This document shows positions 28,711-36,378 of a stretch of DNA of 46,802 nt, one piece after another. A program made the translations under genes and the position numbers. How positions within the stretch are numbered: position 1 is the first letter of the stretch; each line of letters starts with the position of its first letter. The notes under the pieces were generated by a model. That model was not told the origin of the DNA. It worked only from the letters and a program-made list of their open reading frames with translations, and made no database searches. Source of the DNA: Thermoleophilaceae bacterium (GTDB taxonomy: Bacteria > Actinomycetota > Thermoleophilia > Solirubrobacterales > Thermoleophilaceae); assembly GCA_030447905.1 (NCBI GenBank), contig JAUJNZ010000012.1, positions 1-46,802 of the forward strand. The letters run 5' to 3'.

Positions 28711-30338
28711 CGCCTTGAGGCCGCGGCGCCCTCGCTCGCTCCGCCGGCGAGCGCTCCCTCCGCCCGTCCCGACAGCATCCCGGCCTCGAGCGAGTCGACC
28801 AGTGCCTCCCAGCTCGCCTCGATCACGTTCTCGGACACTCCGATCGCTCCCCACGTGTCCACCCCGTCGCTCGTATCGAGCAGGACGCGAGTGACCGCGC
28901 CGGTGCCCTTGGCCTCGTCGAGGATGCGAACCTTGAAGTTGACGAGCTCGAGGTCGCGCAGGTGCGGGTAGGTCGCCCCGATGGCGCCCCGTAGCGCCCG
29001 GTCGAGCGCGTGGACGGGGCCGTTGCCCTCCGCGGTACGTACGTGGCGCTCGCCGTCGACCCAGATCTTGATCGTCGCCTCGGTCTCGACCCGGCCCGAC
29101 TCGCGCTTCTCGACGATCACCCGGAAGGACTCGAGCCGAAACAGCGGCTCGTAGTCGCCGGTCTCGCGCCGGATCAGGAGGTCGAACGAGCCGTCCGCGG
29201 CCTCGAACTGGTAGCCCGTCGACTCGAGGGCCTTGACGCGCTCGATCACGCGCGCCGCGGCGTCATCGGCGAGCGCGACGCCGGACTGCTCGGCGCGCGC
29301 GTGGACCGTCCCCTTCCCCGACAGCTCGGAGACGAGCAGCGCGCGGTCGTTGCCCACGTCCGCGGGCTCGACGTGCTCGAAGGTGCGCGCGTCGCGCGCC
29401 ACTCCGGCCACGTGCATCCCGCCCTTGTGGGCGAAGGCGTTGCGGCCCACGTAGGGCTGGTCGGGATTCGGCGCGACGTTGCAGATCTCGTCGACCAGAT
29501 GCGCGGTCTCGGTCAGGCGGGCCAGCCGCTCGGGCTCGACGCAGCTCAGGCCGAGCTTGAGCTGGAGCGTCGGAAGGATCGTGACCAGATTGGCGTTGCC
29601 GCAGCGCTCTCCGTAGCCGTTCATCGTCCCCTGGACCAGGCGCGCGCCCCGCTCGACGGCGGCCAGTGCGTTGGCCACCCCGCAGCCCGCGTCGTCGTGG
29701 GTGTGGATGCCGAGCGAGGGCCCACCGTTGGCGCTCCCGCCGAGCCCGCCCGCCACCGCCCCCGTCGCCTCGGCGACCTGGGTCGGCAGCGAAGAGCCGT
29801 TCGTGTCGCACAGGGTCAGGTTCTCTGCCCCTGCTCCGGCGGCGGCGCGCAGGCACCGCAGCGCGTAGGCGGCGTCGTCGCGAAAACCGTCGAAGAAGTG
29901 CTCGGCGTCATAGATCACCCGCTTTCCCCGCGCCCGCAGGAACGCCACCGATTCGGCGATCATGCGCAGGTTCTCCTCGGGATCCACGCGGGTCACCTTC
30001 TCGAGGTGGAGGCGCCAGGTCTTGCCCACCAGGGTGCACACCGGGGCGAAGCAGTCGGCGAGCAGCCTCAGGCCCGGGTCGTCCTCGGCGCTTGCGTCGC
30101 GCCGGCGGGTCATGCCGAAGGCGACGATCTCGGCGTACTCGAAGCGCTCACGCGAGAGCAGCTCGAAGAGCTCGTCCTCCTTGGGGTTCGAGCTCGGGAA
30201 GCCCGCCTCGATCAGGTGCACGCCGAGGGCGTCGAGGGCGTGGGCCACGCGCAGCTTCTCCTCGGCGGAGAGCGACATGCCCTCACCCTGCATGCCGTCG
30301 CGTAGGGTGGTGTCGTAGAGCTGGACCTGCGGGACCAT
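28707..30338 (-). CDS. cimA: (R)-citramalate synthase
   Basis: 543 aa, ATG at 30338. It condenses pyruvate and acetyl-CoA to citramalate, the threonine-independent route to isoleucine. It has the LYDTTLRDGMQGEG metal/substrate motif, GIHTHDDAGCGVANALAAVE, NGYGERCGNANLV, NAFAHKGGMHVAGV, and a C-terminal regulatory LeuA dimer domain (from about 400). Length and the GMQGEG start fit CimA rather than 2-isopropylmalate synthase LeuA, which usually has GxQxPG. The gene lies after leuB and ilvE. LeuB also serves this pathway, so the operon makes branched-chain keto acids. Confidence 0.9.
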   Translation of the reverse strand: MVPQVQLYDTTLRDGMQGEGMSLSAEEKLRVAHALDALGVHLIEAGFPSSNPKEDELFELLSRERFEYAEIVAFGMTRRRDASAEDDPGLRLLADCFAPVCTLVGKTWRLHLEKVTRVDPEENLRMIAESVAFLRARGKRVIYDAEHFFDGFRDDAAYALRCLRAAAGAGAENLTLCDTNGSSLPTQVAEATGAVAGGLGGSANGGPSLGIHTHDDAGCGVANALAAVERGARLVQGTMNGYGERCGNANLVTILPTLQLKLGLSCVEPERLARLTETAHLVDEICNVAPNPDQPYVGRNAFAHKGGMHVAGVARDARTFEHVEPADVGNDRALLVSELSGKGTVHARAEQSGVALADDAAARVIERVKALESTGYQFEAADGSFDLLIRRETGDYEPLFRLESFRVIVEKRESGRVETEATIKIWVDGERHVRTAEGNGPVHALDRALRGAIGATYPHLRDLELVNFKVRILDEAKGTGAVTRVLLDTSDGVDTWGAIGVSENVIEASWEALVDSLEAGMLSGRAEGALAGGASEGAAASRR

Positions 30339-30384
30339 CGGGGAGCGCCTTTCTGGGGTACGGGTGGACGAGTCTCGGACGGTC

Positions 30385-30414
30385 GGCGGCGACGCTGAGC
30401 GTCAGCGTGCCGCC
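30385..30414 (-). repeat. Strong hairpin between ilvE and cimA
   Basis: GGCGGC-ACGCTGA-CGC-TCAGCGT-C-GCCGCC: 13 paired bases with one bulge and a 3-nt loop. No T-run follows. It may be an attenuator, an mRNA processing site or a partial terminator in the leuB-ilvE-cimA transcript. Confidence 0.5.
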
Positions 30415-30439
30415 GTGCCCGTAATTCGCCTGGCGCCCA

Positions 30440-31372
30440 TCACACCCTCGATGGTACCTCGACCAGGTCGAGCCACTCGTGATAGCGCTCGGCCCGGCCG
30501 GTGAGCGCGTCGTCGAAGACCTCCTGCACCTCGCGGGTGATCGGCCCTCGCTCGCCACCGCCGATCGGGTGGTCGTCGATCTCGCGCACCGGCGTGAGCT
30601 CGGCCGCGGTTCCGGTCAGGAAGACCTCGTCGGCGAGCGTGAGCTCCGCCCGCGCCACGTCGCGCTCGACGACCTCGATCCCGAGATCGCGGGCAATCTC
30701 GATCACCGACTTGCGGCTGATCCCGTCGAGGATGCTCGCCGTCTGAGGAGGGGTCGAGATGACCCCGTCCTTGACCACGAACACGTTCTCCCCCGTCCCC
30801 TCGCACACGTGCCCCTGGTCGTCGAGCAGGATCGCCTCCTCGTAGCCGGCGTGCGAGACCTCGAGCTTGGCGAGCACGGAGTTCAGGTACTGGCCGCAGG
30901 CCTTCGAGTGCGGGATCAGCGAATCGGGGGAGATCCGCCGCCAGGAGGAGACCTTGGCCCGAATGCCCCGGCGCTTTCCCTCCTCGCCGAGGTAGGCCCC
31001 CCACTCCCATACCGCGATCGACACCTCGACCGGGTTCTTCAACGGGTCGAGGCCCATCGGTCCGTAGCCGCGGTAGACCAGCGGGCGGATGTAGCAGCTC
31101 TTGAGCTCGTTGCGCACGATCAGCTCATGCGTGGCCTTCCGCAGCTTTCCGAGCTGATAGGGCAGCTCCATGTAGTACAGGGCAGCCGAGCGCCTGAGGC
31201 GCTCGAGGTGCTCCTGATGGCGGAAGATCGCGGTCCCGCGCTCGGTCTCGTAGGCGCGAATGCCCTCGAACACGCCGGTTCCGTAGTGGAGGGTGTGGGT
31301 GAGGACATGGACCTTCGCCTCCTCCCAAGGGACGAACTCGCCGTTCATCCAGATCAGGTCGGCGGTGTTCAT
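30440..31372 (-). CDS. ilvE: Branched-chain amino acid aminotransferase
   Basis: 310 aa, ATG at 31372. This fold-type IV PLP enzyme interconverts leucine, isoleucine and valine with their keto acids. It has WMNGEFVPWEEAKVHVLTH, HYGTGVFEGIRAYE, PLP Lys157 in PHSKACGQYLNS, EAILLDDQGHVCEGTGENVF, and LTGTAAELTPVREID. Length is standard. It lies between leuB and cimA on the same strand, about 115 bp after leuB and 101 bp before cimA with a hairpin in that gap. Confidence 0.96.
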   Translation of the reverse strand: MNTADLIWMNGEFVPWEEAKVHVLTHTLHYGTGVFEGIRAYETERGTAIFRHQEHLERLRRSAALYYMELPYQLGKLRKATHELIVRNELKSCYIRPLVYRGYGPMGLDPLKNPVEVSIAVWEWGAYLGEEGKRRGIRAKVSSWRRISPDSLIPHSKACGQYLNSVLAKLEVSHAGYEEAILLDDQGHVCEGTGENVFVVKDGVISTPPQTASILDGISRKSVIEIARDLGIEVVERDVARAELTLADEVFLTGTAAELTPVREIDDHPIGGGERGPITREVQEVFDDALTGRAERYHEWLDLVEVPSRV

Positions 31373-31489
31373 TGCGCCGGATGATAAGGGGCGCAGGCGA
31401 AGAGTCCCCTCGGGGGCGGCCCTTCGCTGCTCGAGTCCGTTACGGACCGGCGAGACGGGCGGTCGACGGCCTAGGTCGTCGTCTGATAC

Positions 31490-32590
31490 CTAGAGCCGCT
31501 CGATCACCGCCGCGGTGGCCTCGGCGGTGGTGGCGTCCCCGCCGAGGTCAGGAGTACGCAGACCGTCGGCGAGGGCTTCGTCGATCGCCCGCTCGACGCC
31601 CTCGGCCTCCGCGGGGCGGTCGAGCCCGAACCGGAGCATCATCGCCACCGACCCGATCGTGGCGAGCGGGTTGGCGCGGCCCGTCCCCGCGATGTCGGGC
31701 GCCGAGCCATGCACGGGCTCGAACACGCCGGGGGCGTCGGTGACGCCGAGCGAGGCGCTCGGGAGCATGCCGATCGAGCCGGTGAGCATCGCCGCCTCGT
31801 CGGAGAGGATGTCGCCGAACATGTTCTCGGTGAGGATCACGTCGAAGTCGTGCGGGCGGGAGATGAGCTGCATCGCCGCGTTGTCCACGAGCATGTGCTC
31901 GAGCTCGACGTCGTCCTCGCGGGGGTCGGCCCCCTCCCCGCGGGCGGCGCGGCGCCGGTCGCCGGCGAAGCGCTCGACGGTCTCCCGCCACAGTCGGGAG
32001 GTCTCGAGCACGTTCGCCTTGTCGACGCTCGTGACCCGGCGGCGGGCAGATCGGAAAGCGACCTCGGCGATCCGCTCGATCTCGGGGACCGAGTAGGCAC
32101 AGGTGTCGAAGGCGGCGCCCGCGCCGGTCCGCCCCCGCTCGCCGAAGTAGATGCCGCCGGTTAGCTCGCGAACCACCATCAGGTCGGTGGCCTCGATCCG
32201 CTCACGCCTGAGCGGACTCGCGTCGAGCAGCGCGGGGCTCGGGCGCACGGGCCGCAGGTTGGCGTAGAGCCCGAGCCCCTTGCGCAGGCCGAGGAGACCC
32301 TGCTCGGGGCGGGGCGCGGCCGGATCGGTGGAGTCCCACTTCGGGCCCCCGACGGCACCGAGAAGGATGGCGTCGGCGATGCGACAGCCCTCGAGGGTCT
32401 CGTCGGTGAGCGCGACGCCGTGCTCGTCGATAGCGGCCCCGCCGATCGGGTGCGCCTCGACCTCGAAGTCACCGACGCGGGCGAGCACCTCAAGCGCGGC
32501 GGCGGTGACTTCTGGCCCGATGCCGTCACCGGGAAGGGCGACTACTCGAGGCTTAGAGATGGCAGCGGTCAAGCCCGCCCGATCCGGCAT
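31490..32590 (-). CDS. leuB: 3-isopropylmalate dehydrogenase
   Basis: 366 aa, ATG at 32590. It oxidatively decarboxylates 3-isopropylmalate in leucine synthesis and the methyl-malate step of the citramalate route. It has [63 protein letters not shown] (catalytic Lys/Asp side), [22 protein letters not shown], and [18 protein letters not shown]. An Arg/Glu-rich insertion of about 20 residues ([16 protein letters not shown]) after the DKANVL region is not usual. It is the first gene of the branched-chain run. Confidence 0.96.
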   Translation of the reverse strand: MPDRAGLTAAISKPRVVALPGDGIGPEVTAAALEVLARVGDFEVEAHPIGGAAIDEHGVALTDETLEGCRIADAILLGAVGGPKWDSTDPAAPRPEQGLLGLRKGLGLYANLRPVRPSPALLDASPLRRERIEATDLMVVRELTGGIYFGERGRTGAGAAFDTCAYSVPEIERIAEVAFRSARRRVTSVDKANVLETSRLWRETVERFAGDRRRAARGEGADPREDDVELEHMLVDNAAMQLISRPHDFDVILTENMFGDILSDEAAMLTGSIGMLPSASLGVTDAPGVFEPVHGSAPDIAGTGRANPLATIGSVAMMLRFGLDRPAEAEGVERAIDEALADGLRTPDLGGDATTAEATAAVIERL

Positions 32591-33188
32591 GCAGCCTCCT
32601 CCTCCGGGGCGGGAAGGCCCTCGAGCGGTTGGCTCTCACGCTCGTCGAGCTGCCGGTGCGATAAATTCTCGAGCCGCACCACTAGCGTGAGCAGAGCGTC
32701 GCCGTGGGGTCCTCTCCGTCCCCGGCCGTACCCCCAGCGAGGAGGCCTGCACGCGCAGAACCCGGGCGATCCGGAGCAGCTCGGAGTCGAGCGAGTGCTC
32801 GGTCAGGGCGAAGAGGTTGGTGCAGAAGACGTCGCCGATCGACACCATCCCCATGGAGCCGATCGGCCGGCTAGAGGATCTCGTCGGTGACCTTGCCACC
32901 GACGGCGGCGAGGAGCAAGTCGATGAGCACGTCGCCGTCCCTGGCAGATCGCTGTCGGGTGACGCCTGATCGCATAAGTCTACTTTGGCTCGGCGAGCGA
33001 GTCGGGCCGCGACGAGCCGGGCGCCTTGCGGGCACCACCCCGGCAAGCGAGCCGTCGGCTCAATCCGTCGATCACGGACGTCTTGGGCCATGTCGTGGCC
33101 CCGGCGGGATGGGAGCCGGCCCAATGGCCACTGCGCCAGCACCGGCGCGATCAGGAAGGCCGCCAGGACGGTGAGCGAGCGGGACTGC
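32591..33188. other. 598-bp region with no supported gene, possible remnants
   Basis: No frame shows a complete domain. On the minus strand a short stretch near 32760-32860 reads GSMGMVSIGDVFCTNLFALT, reminiscent of the end of a CBS domain, followed by a helical ELLRIARVLRVQAS. Another stretch near 32875-32945 reads DGDVLIDLLLAAVGGKVTDEIL. These may be debris of dead genes. Confidence 0.35.
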
Positions 33189-33965
33189 TCAGCGTTGTCG
33201 TATGGCCGCGATGTTGAGACGCACATAGTCGAAGACCGGCGGGTCGCCGAGTTGCTCGAGGACGGCGTCGACGAACGTGGCGTGAAGCTCCTCCGGGATG
33301 TACTGGAGGTGCGGCCCGAGAATCACGGTGGCCAGGAACGCACGCGGGTCGGACGGGGTGACTGGGCGCTCCGCCGTCCAGACTCCGATACCCGAGAAAC
33401 CCGCGGCCCTTAGCCGCTCGGCGGTCTCATCCGGCGTAGCAAAGTTCCACAGGTCGGTGGGCGGCCGGGAAACGTCGGCGAAGGCAGGCTGGCCATAGGT
33501 CGTTCGCACCGCCTCCCGAACCGACGCTGCGTTTCCGCACGCTCCGCACTGGGCCGCGAGTCGCCCTCCGGGGCACAGGGCGGCGTGAATGCGCTCGAAG
33601 AGACGGTTGTGATCGGGAACCCAGTGGAAGACGGCGTTCGAAAAGATCGCGTCGACCGGCGCCTCGAGCTCGAGCGTCGTGAGATCGGCGGTGCGGAGCT
33701 CGACGCGCTTCCCGAGCCTCGTTCGCGCCGCTTCGATCATCGTCGGGGAGGCGTCGACCCCGATCACTCGGCCGTGCGGGAGCCGCTCGAGCAGCAGCTC
33801 GGTGACCCGGCCGCTGCCACAGCCGGCGTCGAGCACGGTCTCGTCACCGCTCAGCGGCAGGCGAGCGAGCACCTCCCGTCCCCATGCCTCCTGCGGGTCG
33901 GCAACGCGATCGTATACGGCCGCGTCCCAGTCGCGGTCGGCTCTCGGGGCCCGCAGCGGGCTCAC
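33189..33965 (-). CDS. SAM-dependent methyltransferase
   Basis: 258 aa, GTG at 33965. It is a class I methyltransferase with motif I VLDAGCGSGRVTE (about 44-56), the acidic ribose-binding residue in VIGVDASPTMIEAA, RTADLTTLE, FSNAVFHWVPDH (motif IV) and PGGRLAAQCG. It resembles trans-aconitate methyltransferase and related small-molecule enzymes (similar length and the FHWVPDH motif), but the substrate is unproved. The start overlaps the stop of the ParA-like fragment by 4 bp (GTGA). It closes the minus-strand run that begins with the hydrogenase protease. Confidence 0.85.
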   Translation of the reverse strand: MSPLRAPRADRDWDAAVYDRVADPQEAWGREVLARLPLSGDETVLDAGCGSGRVTELLLERLPHGRVIGVDASPTMIEAARTRLGKRVELRTADLTTLELEAPVDAIFSNAVFHWVPDHNRLFERIHAALCPGGRLAAQCGACGNAASVREAVRTTYGQPAFADVSRPPTDLWNFATPDETAERLRAAGFSGIGVWTAERPVTPSDPRAFLATVILGPHLQYIPEELHATFVDAVLEQLGDPPVFDYVRLNIAAIRQR

Positions 33966-34156
33966 GCGTCCCCGAGCGGGGAAGCGACGTCAGCCCCGCC
34001 GCCGAGCCCCAGGCTGCGCGCGAGCCCCGGCATCAGGTCGGAGTCGAGGCAGAGCACGCGGTGGCCGCGGCGAGCCAGAAGGCGCGCCGCCGTCCCGGCG
34101 ACCACCGACTTGCCGACGCCGCCCTTGCCGACGACGGCCAGGCGCGCGCGCGGCGC
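33962..34156 (-). pseudogene. ParA/CooC-like ATPase fragment lacking start codon and C-terminus
   Basis: Directly after the PadR stop, and in the same frame, the sequence reads ARLAVVGKGGVGKSVVAGTA, with a deviant Walker A GKGGVGKS, then RRGHRVLCLDSDLMPGLARS, and stops at 33962. Full-length relatives have about 260 residues; only about 60 are left. The codon expected to be the start is GCG instead of GTG/ATG, and no other start lies between the PadR stop and the P-loop. It is a second, more decayed relative of the CooC-like gene at 34912-35728. Expression as a PadR read-through fusion is a remote alternative. Confidence 0.65.
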
Positions 34157-34558
34157 TCAGCGCGCTTCGGGCTCGCGGTCGCGCTCGGGGTCGAGCGCCA
34201 CGAACTCCTCGTAGCGGCCCAGGAAGGCGTCCATCAGCCGGCGCGTGCGCGCGAGCGCGAAGACGCGGCGGTGGAGGTCCTCCATCCCGGGGCGGGTGAG
34301 CTGGTAGATGCGCCGGTCGGGTCCTGTGTCCGATCGCTCCCAGGCCGAGTGCACGAGGCCGTCTCGCTCGAGCGCGCGCAGGGCGCGGTAGAGGCGGCCG
34401 GGGTCTGAGGCCCGAAAGCCGAAGGCCTCCATCCGCTCGAGCAGGTCGTAGCCGTGGGCGGGCTGCTCGCGCAAGAGCAAAAGCAGGCACGGGCGCAGGA
34501 AGTCCTTGGGCGGGGCCGGCTCGGCGCAGACCTCGGCCAGGGCGGCGTCAGTGGACAT
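34157..34558 (-). CDS. PadR-family transcriptional regulator
   Basis: 133 aa, ATG at 34558, overlapping the end of the preceding Cys-rich gene by 11 bp. The winged helix has the PadR pattern: FLRPCLLLLLREQPAHGYDL, then SDPGRLYRALRALERDGLV and RRIYQLTRPG. A C-terminal helix follows (RRLMDAFLGRYEEF). PadR proteins usually repress nearby genes in response to small molecules. Location in the maturation run suggests control of the hydrogenase locus (inference). Confidence 0.9.
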   Translation of the reverse strand: MSTDAALAEVCAEPAPPKDFLRPCLLLLLREQPAHGYDLLERMEAFGFRASDPGRLYRALRALERDGLVHSAWERSDTGPDRRIYQLTRPGMEDLHRRVFALARTRRLMDAFLGRYEEFVALDPERDREPEAR

Positions 34559-34907
34559 GGCCGACCCGGTCCTCGAGGCAGCGCGCGGCCTCCTCGGGCG
34601 AGGAGTGACACCAGCAGTCCTCGGCGCACTCGCCGTGGGCGGCGCCGGTCAGGCCGGCGAACTCGTCGGCAAACGTGCGCTTTCCGAGCTCTGCCCCGAG
34701 GTCTGTGAGCGAGTAGCCGGTCGCCTCGGAGTCGAGGTAGCCCTCGGCTAAGAAGCGCTCGAGGAAGGCCCCGAGGGTGTCTGGGGGCACGGCCAAAAAG
34801 CGCGCGAGCACCTCGGCGGAGGGCGCGTCGTCGAGGCCCTCTGCGCGCATCCAGTACATCGCCTGCAGGACCTCGTCGCGGACCCGCAGGGCCTCGAGCT
34901 CGCCCAC
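34548..34907 (-). CDS. Winged-helix-like protein with C-terminal Cys/His cluster
   Basis: 119 aa from GTG 34907, 4 bp after the CooC-like stop. Residues about 10-75 look like a winged helix (LRVRDEVLQAMYWMRAEG, SAEVLARFLAVPPDTLGAFL, EGYLDSEATGYSLTDLGAEL). The tail carries HGECAEDCWCHSSPEEAARC: His91, Cys94, Cys98, Cys100, His101 and Cys110, a likely metal or Fe-S site. I do not know a named family. Placement between a nickel-ATPase-like gene and PadR suggests a metal- or redox-sensing regulator or a nickel-handling factor. Confidence 0.6.
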   Translation of the reverse strand: MGELEALRVRDEVLQAMYWMRAEGLDDAPSAEVLARFLAVPPDTLGAFLERFLAEGYLDSEATGYSLTDLGAELGKRTFADEFAGLTGAAHGECAEDCWCHSSPEEAARCLEDRVGHVH

Positions 34908-34911
34908 CTCT

Positions 34912-35728
34912 CTAGCCTCGGGCGGGGGCGGTCTGGGCCCCGTTTGGGTGGGCGCCGGCGGCGCCGTCTTCGCCGTCGGGGCTCGCCAGCGCTGCGGCGA
35001 TCGCGGCGATCGCTGTGACCGCCGGCGCCTCGGGGCAGAAGTCAAGCGGGGAGGCCTGGGCGCGCTCGGCGTTCGGCATGCCCTCGTCGAAGGGGACCAC
35101 GCCGGCGATCTCGAGGCCGTTTCTGTCGCAGAACTCCCCCACCGCGGCGAGCCTTGGTCGTCGCGGATCTTGTTGGCCACGAGCGCCACCCGCTCGAGGC
35201 CGAGGTCTTCGCCCAGGGCGGCCATCCGCCGGCCGGTCTCAAGCGACTTGTAGTAGGGCTCGACGACGCAGAGCATCGCGTCGGCATAGCGGGCGGTCCC
35301 CCGCGACAGGTGCTCGGGGAGGCCTCGGTGTCGAGGATGCAGACCTCTCGCGGCGCGTTGGCCGCGGCCTCGATCACGCTACGGACCGTAGCGTGCATCG
35401 AGCACAGTCACCCCTTGCCGGCGTGCTGGGGGTGGGCCATCACGAGCAGCGTCACGCCGTCGGGCCCGGTGACCGAGTGGCTCTCGCACACCTCGTCGAG
35501 GGTCTTTGCGAGCTCTGCGCCCTCGTCGGTGCGCCGCAGCAGGTCGCGCGACAGCGTGGGCATCTCGCCCATGCGCTCGGCGGGGATGCCGAGCGTGAGC
35601 GCGAGGTTTGGGTTCGAGTCGCCGTCGATGGCGAGGACCCCGTGGCCCGTGCGGGCCAGCACGCGGGCCATCGTCCCCGAGATCGACGTCTTGCCCGAGC
35701 CGCCCTTGCCGGCGATCGCAAGCTTCAT
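34912..35728 (-). CDS. CooC-like nickel-insertion ATPase; candidate selenoprotein with in-frame UGA, two frameshifts
   Basis: From ATG 35728 the frame reads MKLAIAGKGGSGKTSISGTM (deviant Walker A, residues 7-14) and AIDGDSNPNLALTLGIP, typical of the CooC/MinD family. Codon 107 is TGA (35410-35408), followed by L-C-SMHATVRSVIEAA. CooC proteins bind nickel at the dimer interface through a CxC at this place (GCxC), so the UGA sits where the first Cys is expected, giving U-L-C. A SECIS-like hairpin starts 5 nt after the UGA. Further on, homology continues after two one-base losses: near 35320 (DTEAS then EHLSRGTARYADAMLCVVEP) and near 35155 (VANKIRDD then AAVGEFCDRNGLEIAGVVPF), ending at 34912. 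With both repaired it is about 270 aa, normal for the family. It is either a selenoprotein with two assembly errors or a pseudogene. It lies 10 bp after the maturation protease. Confidence 0.65.
35369..35402 (-). promoter_or_regulatory. Candidate bacterial SECIS element
   Basis: Beginning 5 nt after the UGA, the RNA can fold as CUCGAU-(G bulge)-CACGCUACG-GUC-CGUAGCGUG-AUCGAG: 15 base pairs, one bulge and a 3-nt loop whose first base is G. UGA to apical loop is 21 nt. Known bSECIS elements have a short apical loop with an early G and lie 16-37 nt from UGA, so geometry and loop agree. The coding sequence alone does not require such a perfect stem. Confidence 0.6.
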
Positions 35729-35738
35729 ACCTGCGATC

Positions 35739-36248
35739 TTAGCGCTCGCCTCGCCCCGGCGCCGAGCCCTGCGCCCGCCACTCCTCGACGACCTTGAGGA
35801 CCTGCTCGGCGGCCGCCTCGAGCGCGCCCTCGACCGCGGCCGACAATCCCGCGCCAAAGCCCTCGGCGTCTGTGGGCTGGCAGCCCACGAGGGCCACGCG
35901 GGCGGGCAGGCAGCCGAGCCCCTTGGCCATCGAGAGGACGCGCTCGGGGGTGGCCAGGTGCATGTCGGGCACGAGGTCGTAGTCTGAGACTTCGGGCTCG
36001 ATGACAAACACCGTGCCCGCCGGCGCCCCGCGGTCGACGGCGTCGACGACGATCAGGCCGTCACAGCCGGCCAGTAGCTCCTGCAGCAGCGCGATCCCCC
36101 CGATGCCCGACTCGACGACCTCGACGCCGACCGGCAGGGCCGTAAGGCGGTCGGCGACCGCGGGCCCAAAGCCGTCGTCGCCGCGCAGGACGTTTCCGAC
36201 ACAGCCGACGACGATCCGCAGCGGAGGTCTGTGGGGGCGGGTGGGCAA
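35739..36248 (-). CDS. Hydrogenase maturation protease (peptidase M52, HyaD/HycI type)
   Basis: 169 aa from TTG 36248; a TTG at 36341 would add 31 low-complexity residues, so the start is uncertain. This family trims the C-terminus of the [NiFe]-hydrogenase large subunit after nickel insertion. Its signatures are present: VVGCVGNVLRGDDGFGPAVA with the first metal-binding acidic residue, LIVVDAVDRGAPAG with the second Asp, and DMHLATPERVL with the His. A matching large subunit with a cleavable tail is encoded at 41652. It is the first gene of the minus-strand maturation run and divergent from the lipoprotein gene. Confidence 0.9.
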   Translation of the reverse strand: MPTRPHRPPLRIVVGCVGNVLRGDDGFGPAVADRLTALPVGVEVVESGIGGIALLQELLAGCDGLIVVDAVDRGAPAGTVFVIEPEVSDYDLVPDMHLATPERVLSMAKGLGCLPARVALVGCQPTDAEGFGAGLSAAVEGALEAAAEQVLKVVEEWRAQGSAPGRGER

Positions 36249-36378
36249 GCGCTTAGGCTTCGGTCTGGGCGAGCGCGTGGGGGGCGCCCCGGGGGCTCCT
36301 CTCAGGGCCCCGGGCGACCGCAGCGCGGGTCGGGGTGGCAAAACGTCGCCAGATGTAGGAAGATGTCAGGTCGAAGAG

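Noticed and set aside
34157-34159. PadR stop TGA as a selenocysteine codon fusing PadR to the ParA-like fragment
   Set aside because: No SECIS-like hairpin follows, PadR is complete at this point, and no Cys is expected there.
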